Assembly: GCA_942490985.1 (NCBI GenBank)
Contig: CALNYW010000007.1
Coordinates: forward strand, 206,111-270,110
Origin: Thiosocius sp942490985
Lineage (GTDB): Bacteria > Pseudomonadota > Gammaproteobacteria > Chromatiales > Chromatiaceae
Length of the DNA stretch: 64,000 nt
Direction of reading: 5' to 3'
The notes below the pieces were generated by a model. The model was not told the DNA's origin. It ran no database searches and saw only the letters and a list, made by a program, of their open reading frames with translations. This document shows positions 43,246 through 51,567 of this stretch, piece after piece. The translations under genes and the position numbers were made by a program. Each line of letters opens with the position of its first letter. Within the stretch, counting starts at the first letter, position 1.

Positions 43246-43598
43246 TTCAGTGTCGCGTAGTAGGCGGCCAGGTTCGCGACATCCGCGTCTGACAGACCCT
43301 TGGAGATCGGTCCCATCAGCGGATCGACGCGTGCGTCGGCCCTGTAGTCATTCATCGCCTTGACGAAGTACGCGGGGATCTGGCCGGCGAGTTTTGGGTA
43401 CGACGCCTGGCCCGGCGGCATTGCCATGCCCTGACCTGTCGGCCCGTGGCAGCCGAGGCACAGGACGGCCTTCGCCTTTCCGAGCTCGGCGTCACCCGCG
43501 ACCGCATCCGCAGCCGAGGTGGTTTCAGGGACGGTCAGACCGGCAGACAATGAGGCCGCGATCGTGACGATCGTTAGACAGCTGAACTTCAACACCAT
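43242..43598 (-). CDS. Small periplasmic class I cytochrome c
   Basis: A 118-residue monoheme cytochrome c, first gene of the redox operon. The ATG at 43598 gives a signal peptide (MVLKFSCLTIVTIAASLSAG). The heme site is CLGCH (LCLGCHGPTGQGMAMPPG) and the Met ligand lies in DPLMGPISKGLSD. The end DADVANLAAYYATL is the usual C-terminal helix of cytochrome c553/c4-type domains. It overlaps the next gene by 4 bases. It probably exchanges electrons with the tetraheme protein. Confidence 0.88.
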   Translation of the reverse strand: MVLKFSCLTIVTIAASLSAGLTVPETTSAADAVAGDAELGKAKAVLCLGCHGPTGQGMAMPPGQASYPKLAGQIPAYFVKAMNDYRADARVDPLMGPISKGLSDADVANLAAYYATLK

Positions 43599-44403
43599 CG
43601 ATTCTTGCTCCGACACAGGTCCGCCGAACGAAGGGACCCAATAGCGTTCGACCTCGACCGGACTGACTTCTGCGCTGGGTAGTGACGATCGGGTAATCCG
43701 CCGCGGCCGGCTTCGGCCCGGACGACCGCTCCCTGTCCTCGTCTCGCCAACATGATGCTCGACGCAGAAGCGTCGCGATGTTTCGACGGTTTCCCTCGCA
43801 ACCCGGGAAACCGCTTCACTGTCTACGATAGACAGACCACCCCGGGTGTAAAGCACATCCCGGCCAACCCTTGACTTGGCGCAAGTTTACTTGACACTTT
43901 TTAGTGTCAATGAGAATTGACACTGACAAACACCCGGCCACAACCGTCCTCGCGGTGAGCGCTGGCAGATCGTTGCGATCGATGCGCCGCACAGATTCGG
44001 CGGCGGACCCTGCTGAGTAGGCTGCCGGGCAGCAGGCGAACGATGTACAGCGACAACTATGCCGTCAGGCAGCCTCACACCGAGATGAATGGATGGAGAA
44101 GGTACACGGCACTGGCGACGACCGCCCCCATCATCGGCAGACCGAACCAGCGCAGCGCGGGACGTGACCCCAGCAGCAACGGAACCGCAACGATCCCAGC
44201 TTGAAACAGTCGCACCCCGGTCCTGGGGACGACGCATAGAGCATCATAGGCATCCCGCTCAAGCGGGGTCCTATGTGTCTGCTCCGTGTCGTTGGCAGCA
44301 AGATGCCCCTTACAACTCAACTGTCAGTTTCGACCTCAAATACGCGAGCAACTGCCATTTGGACGTTAAACTCGGTCGCCCAGGCAAATTCCCGGAGAGC
44401 CCT
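43599..44403. other. Long intergenic region between the redox operon and the FKBP gene
   Basis: About 800 bases without a firm gene. It holds the promoter of the redox operon, a perfect palindrome at 43891-43910 and a doubtful 81-codon minus-strand frame at 44075-44320. That frame contains two hydrophobic stretches (LFQAGIVAVPLLLGS, GLPMMGAVVASAVYLLHPF) and may be the end of a broken membrane-protein gene, but I cannot assign it. Confidence 0.4.
43891..43910. promoter_or_regulatory. Perfect palindrome with an extra half-site, candidate operator
   Basis: TTGACACTTTTTAGTGTCAA is an exact inverted repeat with 8-base arms and a TTTT centre. A third copy of the half-site TTGACACT follows at 43918-43925. 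It lies about 290 bp upstream of the cytochrome c start. The regulator is unknown. Confidence 0.45.
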
Positions 44404-44880
44404 TTGAAATACATTGCCGTCGCCTTGCTGGTCATCGCCTCGATGCTGGTGTATCGAATGATTTTCAGCAACCAACAGTCCGTCACTGCGAACGCCCGAC
44501 AAGGCCAGGCTTTTCTCGCTGAAAATGCTGAGGAAGAGGGTGTCATTACCACTGCATCTGGCTTGCAGTACAAAGTGCTGCAAGTCGGTAACGGTAGCAC
44601 CTCCCCTGGCCCGAATGATCGGGTCAAAGTGCATTATCACGGCACCCTAATCGATGGCACAGTCTTTGACAGTTCGGTGAATCGAGGTGAGCCGATCTCA
44701 TTTGGATTGAATCAAGTGATTAAAGGCTGGACCGAAGGCTTACAACTGATGGTTGTCGGACAGAAAAACCGCCTCTTTATTCCAAGTGATCTTGCCTATG
44801 GCGACCGCGGTGCTGGAGGGAAAATTGGTCCGGGTAGCACCTTGATCTTTGATGTGGAATTACTCGGCATTAACGAGTAA
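44404..44880 (+). CDS. Membrane-anchored FKBP-type peptidyl-prolyl isomerase
   Basis: Prolyl isomerase acting in the periplasm. The start is taken as TTG at 44404 with GGAGAG 9 bases upstream, giving the anchor MKYIAVALLVIASMLVYRMI; no ATG fits. The linker VTTASGLQYKVLQVGNG is followed by the FKBP domain: DRVKVHYHGTLIDGTVFDSS, ISFGLNQVIKGWTEGLQLM, IPSDLAYGDRGAGGKIGPGS and LIFDVELLGI. The tyrosine, aspartate and tryptophan of the FKBP pocket are present. Its AT content is higher than that of neighbouring genes. It is a single gene, convergent with fcl. Confidence 0.88.
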   Translation: MKYIAVALLVIASMLVYRMIFSNQQSVTANARQGQAFLAENAEEEGVITTASGLQYKVLQVGNGSTSPGPNDRVKVHYHGTLIDGTVFDSSVNRGEPISFGLNQVIKGWTEGLQLMVVGQKNRLFIPSDLAYGDRGAGGKIGPGSTLIFDVELLGINE

Positions 44881-44991
44881 CTGCTCAGACCGTATAGGGT
44901 CCATCCTAACGAAGCAATTGGGGTATTGCCTTGTTTGCGACCGCTTCGGCTCGAACGAATCCGCCTGTGATCGACTGGTGCAATTTGCAGT

Positions 44992-45945
44992 CTAGATGCG
45001 CGCCTCGCGGTAATGCTCCACAAACCATTGGTAGGCGGCTGCGAGACCATCGTTGAGCGAGATCTTCGCCTGCCAACCCAGCGCATTGATCGTCGTGGTA
45101 TCGACCAGCTTGCGCGGCGTGCCGTCAGGCTTGCTGGTATCAAACACCAGGTCGCCCTCAAAACCGACCACGGCCCGCACGGTTTCTGCCAGGTCGCGAA
45201 TCGTCAGGTCCTGCCCTACGCCGACGTTCACATGGGATTCACCACTGTAATGCTGCATCAAAAACAGCAACGCTTCGGCGAGGTCGTCGACGTGCAGAAA
45301 CTCGCGCCGCGGCGTACCGGTACCCCATAGCGTGACCACCGATTCACTGTTCTGCTTTGCTTCATGCATCTTGCGCAGCATGGCCGGAATCACGTGTGAC
45401 TTTTCAAGGTCGTAGTTGTCACCCGGGCCATACAGATTGGTCGGCATCGCCGAGATGAAGTCGCAACCGTGCTGCCGGCGAAACGCCTGGCAGAGCTTTA
45501 TGCCGGCAATCTTTGCCACGGCATACCACTCATTGGTTGGCTCCAGCGGCCCCGTCAGCAGGGCATCTTCTTTGAGGGGCTGCGCGGCGAGCTTCGGGTA
45601 GATGCAGGTGCTACCGAGAAACAATAGCTTCTTGGCCTGCGTGGAAAAAGCCGCGTGGATCACATTGGTCTCGATGACCAGGTTGTCGTAGATAAAATCC
45701 GCCGGATAGGTGTCATTGGCGACAATGCCGCCGACCCGCGCTGCCGCCAGAAAGACGTAATCGGGCTTTTCTTGCGCGAAGAATGCGTTCACTGCGGCCT
45801 GGTCGCGCAGATCGAGTTCACGGCTGGTACGGGTGAGAATGTTGGTAAAGCCGGCGGCCTTCAGTGCGCGGACGATCGCGGCACCAACCATGCCGCGATG
45901 ACCGGCGACGTAGACGCGGGCCGAGGTATCTTCGAGAAATTTCAT
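44992..45945 (-). CDS. fcl: GDP-L-fucose synthase
   Basis: Bifunctional 3,5-epimerase/4-reductase that converts GDP-4-keto-6-deoxy-mannose to GDP-L-fucose with NADPH. The product has 317 residues. The Rossmann motif is VYVAGHRGMVGAAI at the N-terminus. The catalytic Ser is in LFLGSTCIYP and the Tyr-Lys pair in NEWYAVAKIAG. Substrate-binding PTNLYGPGDNYD and SHVIPAMLRK are typical. It lies just downstream of gmd in the same direction, the usual pairing for surface-polysaccharide fucose supply. Confidence 0.95.
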   Translation of the reverse strand: MKFLEDTSARVYVAGHRGMVGAAIVRALKAAGFTNILTRTSRELDLRDQAAVNAFFAQEKPDYVFLAAARVGGIVANDTYPADFIYDNLVIETNVIHAAFSTQAKKLLFLGSTCIYPKLAAQPLKEDALLTGPLEPTNEWYAVAKIAGIKLCQAFRRQHGCDFISAMPTNLYGPGDNYDLEKSHVIPAMLRKMHEAKQNSESVVTLWGTGTPRREFLHVDDLAEALLFLMQHYSGESHVNVGVGQDLTIRDLAETVRAVVGFEGDLVFDTSKPDGTPRKLVDTTTINALGWQAKISLNDGLAAAYQWFVEHYREARI

Positions 45946-46006
45946 GATCTAACTGTTTTCAGCGGTGGGCTGCGCCCGCACGGGCTCGACGCAACAGGCC
46001 GCGCGA

Positions 46007-47101
46007 CTATTCGTAGTACTTGAAGGCCTTGAAGCCTTCGCGCTCGACCAGATCGTCCCGCTTGGCGAGCTCGAGGTCGGTCTGCATCATCTCCTGCACC
46101 ATCTCCTCGAACGTAATCTTCGGCACCCAACCGAGCTTGTCGCGCGCGTTGCTTGGGTCACCCAGCAGGGTTTCCACCTCGGTCGGACGGAAGTAACGCG
46201 GATCGACGCCGACGATCTCCTTGCCACTCACCGTGTCGATGCCCTTTTCATCCAACCCCTCGCCTTGCCATTCGATCGACATGCCGACGTGTTTCGCCGC
46301 CACCTCGACAAACTCGCGCACCGAGTACTGGTGACCGGTGGCGATCGCGAAGTCTTCGGGCTCGTCCTGCTGCAGCATCAGCCACTGCATCTCGACGTAG
46401 TCCTTGGCATGCCCCCAGTCGCGCTTGGCGTTCATATTGCCGAGGTACACTTTGTCCTGTAGGCCAAGCTTGATCCGCGCCAGCGCACGCGTGATTTTTC
46501 TGGTGACAAAGGTCTCACCGCGTACCGGTGATTCATGGTTGAACAGAATCCCGTTGCAGGCGTAGATGTCATAGGCCTCGCGGTAGTTCACCGTGATCCA
46601 GTACGCATAGAGTTTTGCACAGGCGTACGGCGAGCGTGGGTAAAACGGTGTGGTCTCCTTTTGCGGAATCTCCTGCACCTTGCCGAACAGCTCCGAGGTC
46701 GAGGCCTGGTAAAAACGGGTCTTCTTTTCCAGGCCGAGGATCCGGATCGCCTCGAGAATACGTAGCGTACCGATTGCATCGGCGTTCGCGGTGTACTCCG
46801 GCGACTCGAACGATACGGCGACGTGACTCTGTGCCGCGAGGTTATAGATCTCGTCCGGCTGGATGGATTGGATGACCCGAATCAGGCTGGTGCTGTCGGT
46901 CAAATCGCCGTAATGCAGAATAAAATCGCGGCTGTCGACATGCGGATCCTGGTAGAGGTGGTCGATCCGATCGGTATTGAAAAGTGACGAGCGTCGCTTC
47001 AGACCGTGGACTTCATAGCCTTTGCTCAACAGCAGTTCGGCAAGATAGGCGCCATCCTGCCCCGTGACCCCCGTTATGAAGGCGACTTTCTTGTCGGCCA
47101 T
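46007..47101 (-). CDS. gmd: GDP-mannose 4,6-dehydratase
   Basis: Forms GDP-4-keto-6-deoxy-D-mannose from GDP-mannose, the first step of the GDP-fucose pathway. The product has 364 residues. The NADP-binding motif is FITGVTGQDGAYLAELLLSK; the catalytic Thr/Ser lies in QASTSELFGKVQ and the Tyr-Lys pair in YPRSPYACAKLYAYW. NHESPVRGETFVTRKITRA and the conserved KRDWGHAKDYVEMQW complete the pattern. It is upstream of fcl (61 bp gap) and divergent from ppk2. Confidence 0.96.
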   Translation of the reverse strand: MADKKVAFITGVTGQDGAYLAELLLSKGYEVHGLKRRSSLFNTDRIDHLYQDPHVDSRDFILHYGDLTDSTSLIRVIQSIQPDEIYNLAAQSHVAVSFESPEYTANADAIGTLRILEAIRILGLEKKTRFYQASTSELFGKVQEIPQKETTPFYPRSPYACAKLYAYWITVNYREAYDIYACNGILFNHESPVRGETFVTRKITRALARIKLGLQDKVYLGNMNAKRDWGHAKDYVEMQWLMLQQDEPEDFAIATGHQYSVREFVEVAAKHVGMSIEWQGEGLDEKGIDTVSGKEIVGVDPRYFRPTEVETLLGDPSNARDKLGWVPKITFEEMVQEMMQTDLELAKRDDLVEREGFKAFKYYE

Positions 47102-47443
47102 TCGATTACCTCCTGTCTCCCGCCACCGAAAAACGCGACGCGTATGATTGATAACCGCGCATTATATCGTCTGGACACGCCGCATGCCGACATTTTGGTG
47201 CACGATTTCGACGGCTCATGCGACGGCCAAGGCGGAATTGCCGCCTCTTCCCTGTTCGACAGGATTGGTCGCTGGCCTCCGAAGTGGACACGCCGGCGTC
47301 TCTGCAGCCTTTCAGAAAATAACAGGGCCCGGCAGCCGCGAACGCCGATTGCGCAGCCCCCCAGCCTTCGAAGGCCGAGGACCTGAGGCCGCAAAGGTTG
47401 TAAAATTCGCAGAATCACAAAGCAGACAGAGAGCACGCTGGCC
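47102..47443. other. Divergent promoter region between gmd and ppk2
   Basis: About 340 bases expected to hold both promoters. I recognise no regulatory motif or gene in it; the short frames present have neither ribosome sites nor family likeness. Confidence 0.4.
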
Positions 47444-48358
47444 ATGACTGATCAAACCAACGATAAAACAACCGTTCACGACCAAGGCAACGATCTCTCG
47501 ATCGACGATTTGTTGAAAAAAAACGAAAACCAGCGACAGCAGATTGCGGACCTGCAAAGCGCACGCAAAAAGGCCGTCAGGCGCTACCAGCGGGAAGAAG
47601 AGCTCAAAACCTACCAGGCCGAACTCCTTCGGCTACAGCAGTACCTGGAGCAGACCCGCACCCGGATGATCATTTTATTCGAAGGACGTGATGCGGCAGG
47701 GAAAGGCGGCACCATCCGACGCGTAACGCGCTACATGAATGAGAAACACTATCGCGTCGTCGCGCTCGGCAAACCGACCGAAGAACAAAAAACCCAGTGG
47801 TTCTTTCAAAAATATGTCCGCGAGATGCCGCGCGGTGGCGAGGTCGTGCTGTTCGATCGAAGCTGGTATAACCGCGCGGTGGTCGAGCGGGTGTTTGGCT
47901 TTTGCTCTGACGACGAATACGAAAACTTCATGGTCGGCTGCCCCGGCTTTGAAAAGGACATCGTCCGCCAGGGCACCATCCTGGTGAAGCTGTACTTTTC
48001 CGTCACCAAGGACGAGCAGGCGCGCCGCTTCGAGCGCCGCAAGACCGACCCGCTACGGCAGTGGAAGTTATCGGAGATCGACGTTCAGGCACAGGATCGC
48101 TGGGATGAGTTCACTGAGCAGAAATACGAGATGCTCAAGCGCACCAATACAACCCACGCGCCGTGGATCATCATCCGCTCAAACGACAAACACCAGGCAC
48201 GCATGAACGCGTTGAAGGTGATCCTAAACGCGGCGCCTTATCAGCGCCTGGACCCAAAACTCGATTTTGTCCCCGATCCTGAAATCGTCGTATCCGGCTC
48301 CCGCGAGTTGGAACTGATGGAGGCGCAACGGCTACACGAAGGTCGATTCATCGTCTGA
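47444..48358 (+). CDS. ppk2: Polyphosphate kinase 2
   Basis: Uses polyphosphate to phosphorylate nucleoside diphosphates or monophosphates. The product has 304 residues. Walker A is FEGRDAAGKGGTIRR, Walker B/lid elements are EVVLFDRSWYNRAVVE and RRKTDPLRQWKLSEID, followed by RTNTTHAPWIIIRSNDK; these are the PPK2 family signatures. A charged, probably coiled N-terminus (DDLLKKNENQRQQIADLQSA) precedes the domain. Single-domain class I members like this usually make GTP or ATP from polyphosphate; the class is not certain. It is convergent with the sbtB gene. Confidence 0.93.
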   Translation: MTDQTNDKTTVHDQGNDLSIDDLLKKNENQRQQIADLQSARKKAVRRYQREEELKTYQAELLRLQQYLEQTRTRMIILFEGRDAAGKGGTIRRVTRYMNEKHYRVVALGKPTEEQKTQWFFQKYVREMPRGGEVVLFDRSWYNRAVVERVFGFCSDDEYENFMVGCPGFEKDIVRQGTILVKLYFSVTKDEQARRFERRKTDPLRQWKLSEIDVQAQDRWDEFTEQKYEMLKRTNTTHAPWIIIRSNDKHQARMNALKVILNAAPYQRLDPKLDFVPDPEIVVSGSRELELMEAQRLHEGRFIV

Positions 48359-48448
48359 ACACGGGTGCTGCCGACCAGCCGCAGACGATCGGCCATCACT
48401 GCCGCGCCAACCGCCGGCTGAGCCAACAGGCTCTGGATCGCACCCGTA

Positions 48449-48763
48449 TCAAAGCGAGTGCGCATAGAGCACTTCGGCCTGCTCTATGAAGATCAGGCCT
48501 GAGAAGTTATCAAAGTAGTTTTCCGCGATGTCATCGGCAATCTTCTGCGCGACGCCGTTGTCTAGCGTGATGACCTCGACCTTGATCTTTTCGTAGGTGT
48601 CTGACACCGATGGACGGGCGGTATCACTGGAATTTCGACTGCCTTTACCGCTGGCGGTTGTGACCGTGTAGCCGGTCGCGCCGGCTGCCTCGATAATCCG
48701 CGCGACATGCTTCATCAACAGTTTCTCGGTGATGATCACCAGCTTGGTTGCTTGTTGTGACAT
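48449..48763 (-). CDS. sbtB: P-II-like signalling protein (SbtB type)
   Basis: A 104-residue P-II-family protein. SbtB binds SbtA and adenine nucleotides and tunes bicarbonate uptake. The N-terminus KLVIITEKLLMKHVARIIEA and GATGYTVTTASGKGSR carry the family's first strand, helix and start of the T-loop. The rest (KIKVEVITLDNGVAQKIADD, GLIFIEQAEVLY) completes the ferredoxin-like fold. There is no PII uridylylation site and no C-terminal Cys pair. GAGAGG lies upstream of the start. It is directly downstream of sbtA (96 bp), which supports the SbtB assignment. Confidence 0.85.
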   Translation of the reverse strand: MSQQATKLVIITEKLLMKHVARIIEAAGATGYTVTTASGKGSRNSSDTARPSVSDTYEKIKVEVITLDNGVAQKIADDIAENYFDNFSGLIFIEQAEVLYAHSL

Positions 48764-48859
48764 GGCTCATTTGCCTCTCTGTTAAATCATTTAGCTTTGC
48801 GTTGGCGAGGGGCCCTTCGCTGCCGAAGCCCCCCGCCACCCCTTTTCTGGTTGCGGCCG

Positions 48860-49858
48860 TTAGAACACGATCCCAGCGAGTCCGATGTACAGGGGGATGC
48901 CTATCGCAATAGCCACCGGGGTACCGATACTCGTCGATGAACCGATGTAAGCCGAGGGATTGGCGGTTGGGATACCGGCACGCAGTGTCGGCGGGCCCGA
49001 GATATCCGAACTGGACCCCGCCATCACAGCCAGCAGTATCACGCCGCCTGGGCTGAAGCCAACCGTCACATGCGCGATATAGCCAAGCCCGAACGCGATC
49101 AGACCGTGCACGATAGGCATCAGGGCCGCATAAACGCCAAACCAATGCGCCACGCGTCGAAGTTCTCTCAAACGGGCATAGGCCTCAATACCCATGATCA
49201 GCATCAGCACCGACAACAACCCGCGGAACAGCGGCTCATAGAACGTATCCACGACCTTTCCCGGATTGGTGAACAGACCGAGCGCGATGCCGAGCAGCAG
49301 CGCAGACAATGCCGAGCCCTGCAGACTTTCTTTCACGATCGGCCAAATGTGGACCTTTTCGCCCGAACCATCCTTACGCTTCAAGTAGAAGCTAGCAAGG
49401 ACAATAGCCAGCACCAACGCGGGGATATCCATGAACGGATAGAGCGCCGGGGCCCAGGCTTCGTAGACAATCCCGCTGGAGTCCAGCACTACCATACCCG
49501 CGGCGAGGGTTGAGCCGCTGACAGCACCGAACAGTCCGGCGGTCGCAATCCCATCCTCGGTGCGGATGCCGGGAAGTTTGGCCAACGTGAACCGGCCGAT
49601 CAGAACGATCACGCAACCAACCAACACTGCAATCAGTGCTGGGAGCAGCATCGCAGAAAGGTCGGCGTCACCTATCGCCATGCCGCCCTTCAGCCCAACT
49701 TTCATTAGCAGCATGAAGACGATGAACTTGTAGATCGAATCAGGAATCGTCAGTCGAGAGCCGAGGGCAGCGATCAGTATGCCACCCAGCAGGAACGCCA
49801 GTGTCGGCGACTGCAGTTGTGCCACAAACTTGGCGAGAAATTCGAGTAGCGGTTCCAT
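48860..49858 (-). CDS. sbtA: Sodium-dependent bicarbonate transporter SbtA
   Basis: Inner-membrane transporter taking up bicarbonate for carbon-concentrating or anaplerotic use. The 332-residue length and ten hydrophobic helices fit the SbtA family. Visible family blocks are IPDSIYKFIVFMLLMKVGLK, GAVSGSTLAAGMVVLDSSG (substrate-binding unwound helix), the mirror repeat GSSSDISGPPTLRAGIPTAN and PSAYIGSSTSIGTPVAIAIG. The cytosolic linker (LKRKDGSGEKV) is short. It forms an operon with sbtB and is divergent from a LysR-type gene, the usual arrangement for regulated CO2-responsive genes. Confidence 0.93.
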   Translation of the reverse strand: MEPLLEFLAKFVAQLQSPTLAFLLGGILIAALGSRLTIPDSIYKFIVFMLLMKVGLKGGMAIGDADLSAMLLPALIAVLVGCVIVLIGRFTLAKLPGIRTEDGIATAGLFGAVSGSTLAAGMVVLDSSGIVYEAWAPALYPFMDIPALVLAIVLASFYLKRKDGSGEKVHIWPIVKESLQGSALSALLLGIALGLFTNPGKVVDTFYEPLFRGLLSVLMLIMGIEAYARLRELRRVAHWFGVYAALMPIVHGLIAFGLGYIAHVTVGFSPGGVILLAVMAGSSSDISGPPTLRAGIPTANPSAYIGSSTSIGTPVAIAIGIPLYIGLAGIVF

Positions 49859-49934
49859 TCTAGAAAGCCCCGTGTTGAAAAGTCATGGGGGATGACAGTA
49901 GAGAGTCGAGAGATAAAACTACAGTGACATTTTT

Positions 49935-49970
49935 TTCGTTTAATAATATCTTTGAGGTTATAGTTAATCA
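49935..49970. promoter_or_regulatory. Candidate LysR-regulator site between sbtA and the regulator gene
   Basis: An AT-rich imperfect dyad, TTAATAATATC and TTATAGTTAA separated by TTTGAGG, lies in the divergent promoter just upstream of the LysR-type gene. Such T-N11-A dyads are typical LysR-family (including CbbR) sites. The match is by eye only. Confidence 0.35.
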
Positions 49971-49979
49971 GGAGCCGCG

Positions 49980-50891
49980 ATGTCGGGCATGCGTGTAACC
50001 CTTGGGCAGCTGAAGGCATTCGAAGCGGTCGCACGTCTTCGCAGTTTCTCCGGTGCCGCCAAGGAACTGTTTGTGACCCAGCCGGCGGTATCGAAGAAGA
50101 TTCGCCTGCTGCAGGACGAAATCGGACTAGCGCTGGTCGAACAGATCGGCAAGCAGATACATCTCACCGATGCCGGACAGCTGCTACTCGGCGTGTGCCG
50201 GGAATGGCTTGAAACCTGGGCACGCTTCGAACAGTCGATCGCCGATCTGCAAGGGCTCAAACAGGGGCGTCTGCGCATCGCGGTGGTTACCACGAGCAAA
50301 TACTTCATGCCGCGGGTACTCGGGCCTTTTTGTGCAGACTACCCGGGCATCGACATCGCCATGGAGGTGGTCAATCGCGACCGCCTGCTCGAACGGCTGT
50401 TGCGTAACGATGACGACCTTTACATCATGGGCGTGCCGCCGGACGACCTGGACATCGATAGCGAGCCGCTGGTTAGCAACCCTTTGGTCGTGATCGCACC
50501 GGCCAGTCACCCGCTTGCGAATCGCCAACGCGTACGCTTCGCCGATCTGGAAAACGAAGCCTTCCTGATGCGCGAACAGGGCTCCGGCACCCGTATCGCG
50601 ATCGAACGGCTGTTCGAGGAGAAACAAGTCCCGCTCACCGTCAAGATGGAGCTCGGCAGCAACGAGGCAATCAAACAGGCCGTCGCCGGCGGGCTCGGCC
50701 TGGCGATCATGTCGCGGCATGCCATCAACCCGCTCACCGGTGGCGATCAGCTCATTGAACTCAATGTTCAGGGGTTCCCCATCAGGCGCCATTGGTATGT
50801 GGTGAAACCGCGAGGCAAGCAGCTCTCAGTCGTCGCCGAGACATTTCTCGAATTTCTTCACGAACACGTGCAATGGCTCGAACCAACCTGA
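49980..50891 (+). CDS. LysR-family transcriptional regulator (CbbR-like), divergent from sbtAB
   Basis: DNA-binding regulator of 303 residues. The N-terminal winged helix-turn-helix reads TLGQLKAFEAVARLRSFSGA and TQPAVSKKIRLLQDEIG near residues 7-55. A linker helix leads to the periplasmic-binding-like effector domain (LRIAVVTTSKYFMPRVLGPF, DDDLYIMGVPPDDLD, GLGLAIMSRHAI), a pattern close to CbbR/CmpR regulators. The start ATG at 49980 has CAGGAG upstream. Its divergent place next to sbtA implies that it controls bicarbonate uptake, perhaps in response to a Calvin-cycle metabolite; this is inference. Confidence 0.87.
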   Translation: MSGMRVTLGQLKAFEAVARLRSFSGAAKELFVTQPAVSKKIRLLQDEIGLALVEQIGKQIHLTDAGQLLLGVCREWLETWARFEQSIADLQGLKQGRLRIAVVTTSKYFMPRVLGPFCADYPGIDIAMEVVNRDRLLERLLRNDDDLYIMGVPPDDLDIDSEPLVSNPLVVIAPASHPLANRQRVRFADLENEAFLMREQGSGTRIAIERLFEEKQVPLTVKMELGSNEAIKQAVAGGLGLAIMSRHAINPLTGGDQLIELNVQGFPIRRHWYVVKPRGKQLSVVAETFLEFLHEHVQWLEPT

Positions 50892-50953
50892 TCATTTCGG
50901 GCTGCGTCTCGGGGTAGATACATGACCGGCCCCGGCCGACGAAAAGAGACGAG

Positions 50954-51283
50954 CTAATTGACCCTCGCCGGATGGAGTTTGCGCATGCAGGTTAACGATT
51001 GACCGAGCCTGAACAAGCTGCCATTGGCTGTCATGTAAGTGCCGGAACCGATCGGTACATCGGCACCGGAGGACGCCCGGTCGGCACAAAAAAGCTCGTC
51101 GGTATCTGATGGTACGGCTTGCCTCTGTGGTCGCGATGACTCATTGCTCGACAGCGGAAGACTGGCCGCGGGCTGGTCATTGTTTCCAACCACGGCCAAC
51201 GCCGTGCCAAAGGACAGCAATGTCGCCACGCCAATCATCGACGCAAGCATTCGCACAAAACCAGCAGGTCTGATCCATTTCAT
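50954..51283 (-). CDS. Small exported protein of unknown function
   Basis: A 109-residue protein with a clear signal peptide (GFVRMLASMIGVATLLSFGTALA) and a strong ribosome site (GAGGAG) before the ATG at 51283. The mature part is short, Ser- and Pro-rich, with two Cys residues (ELFCADRASSG, SLTCMRKLHPA). I do not recognise it. It is convergent with the LysR-type gene. Confidence 0.45.
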   Translation of the reverse strand: MKWIRPAGFVRMLASMIGVATLLSFGTALAVVGNNDQPAASLPLSSNESSRPQRQAVPSDTDELFCADRASSGADVPIGSGTYMTANGSLFRLGQSLTCMRKLHPARVN

Positions 51284-51567
51284 ATCAATCTCCTCGTGGC
51301 CGTCGGGCTGCAGCTTGATCGCCGATGTGCCGGACAGCCGAAATCATCGTCGATCACAAACCATGGGTGAAATGAAAAGAAAAATACCCCACGATAACTT
51401 TTAGGTAATAGTCGGACGCTGGCTGCGTGGCCGGCGCCAGCCGTCTGGGCTGCGATAGCGATTTCATTGATCGCGAGGCCAGCGGTTGATGTGCCTGTTG
51501 ATGCAATGGCAACGGGCGGGAGCGTATTGCCAGGAATCCGCGCCAGGACGCTCAAGAGTGTTGTTGG

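Noticed and set aside
40197..43598. Calling the redox operon dsrJOP or a SoeABC sulfite-oxidising complex
   Set aside because: The cytochrome has four hemes and not three, DsrM/K are absent, and no molybdopterin SoeA gene is present.
51280..51555. A 91-codon minus-strand frame just upstream of the small exported protein gene
   Set aside because: It has no ribosome site or domain and its composition is that of non-coding sequence.
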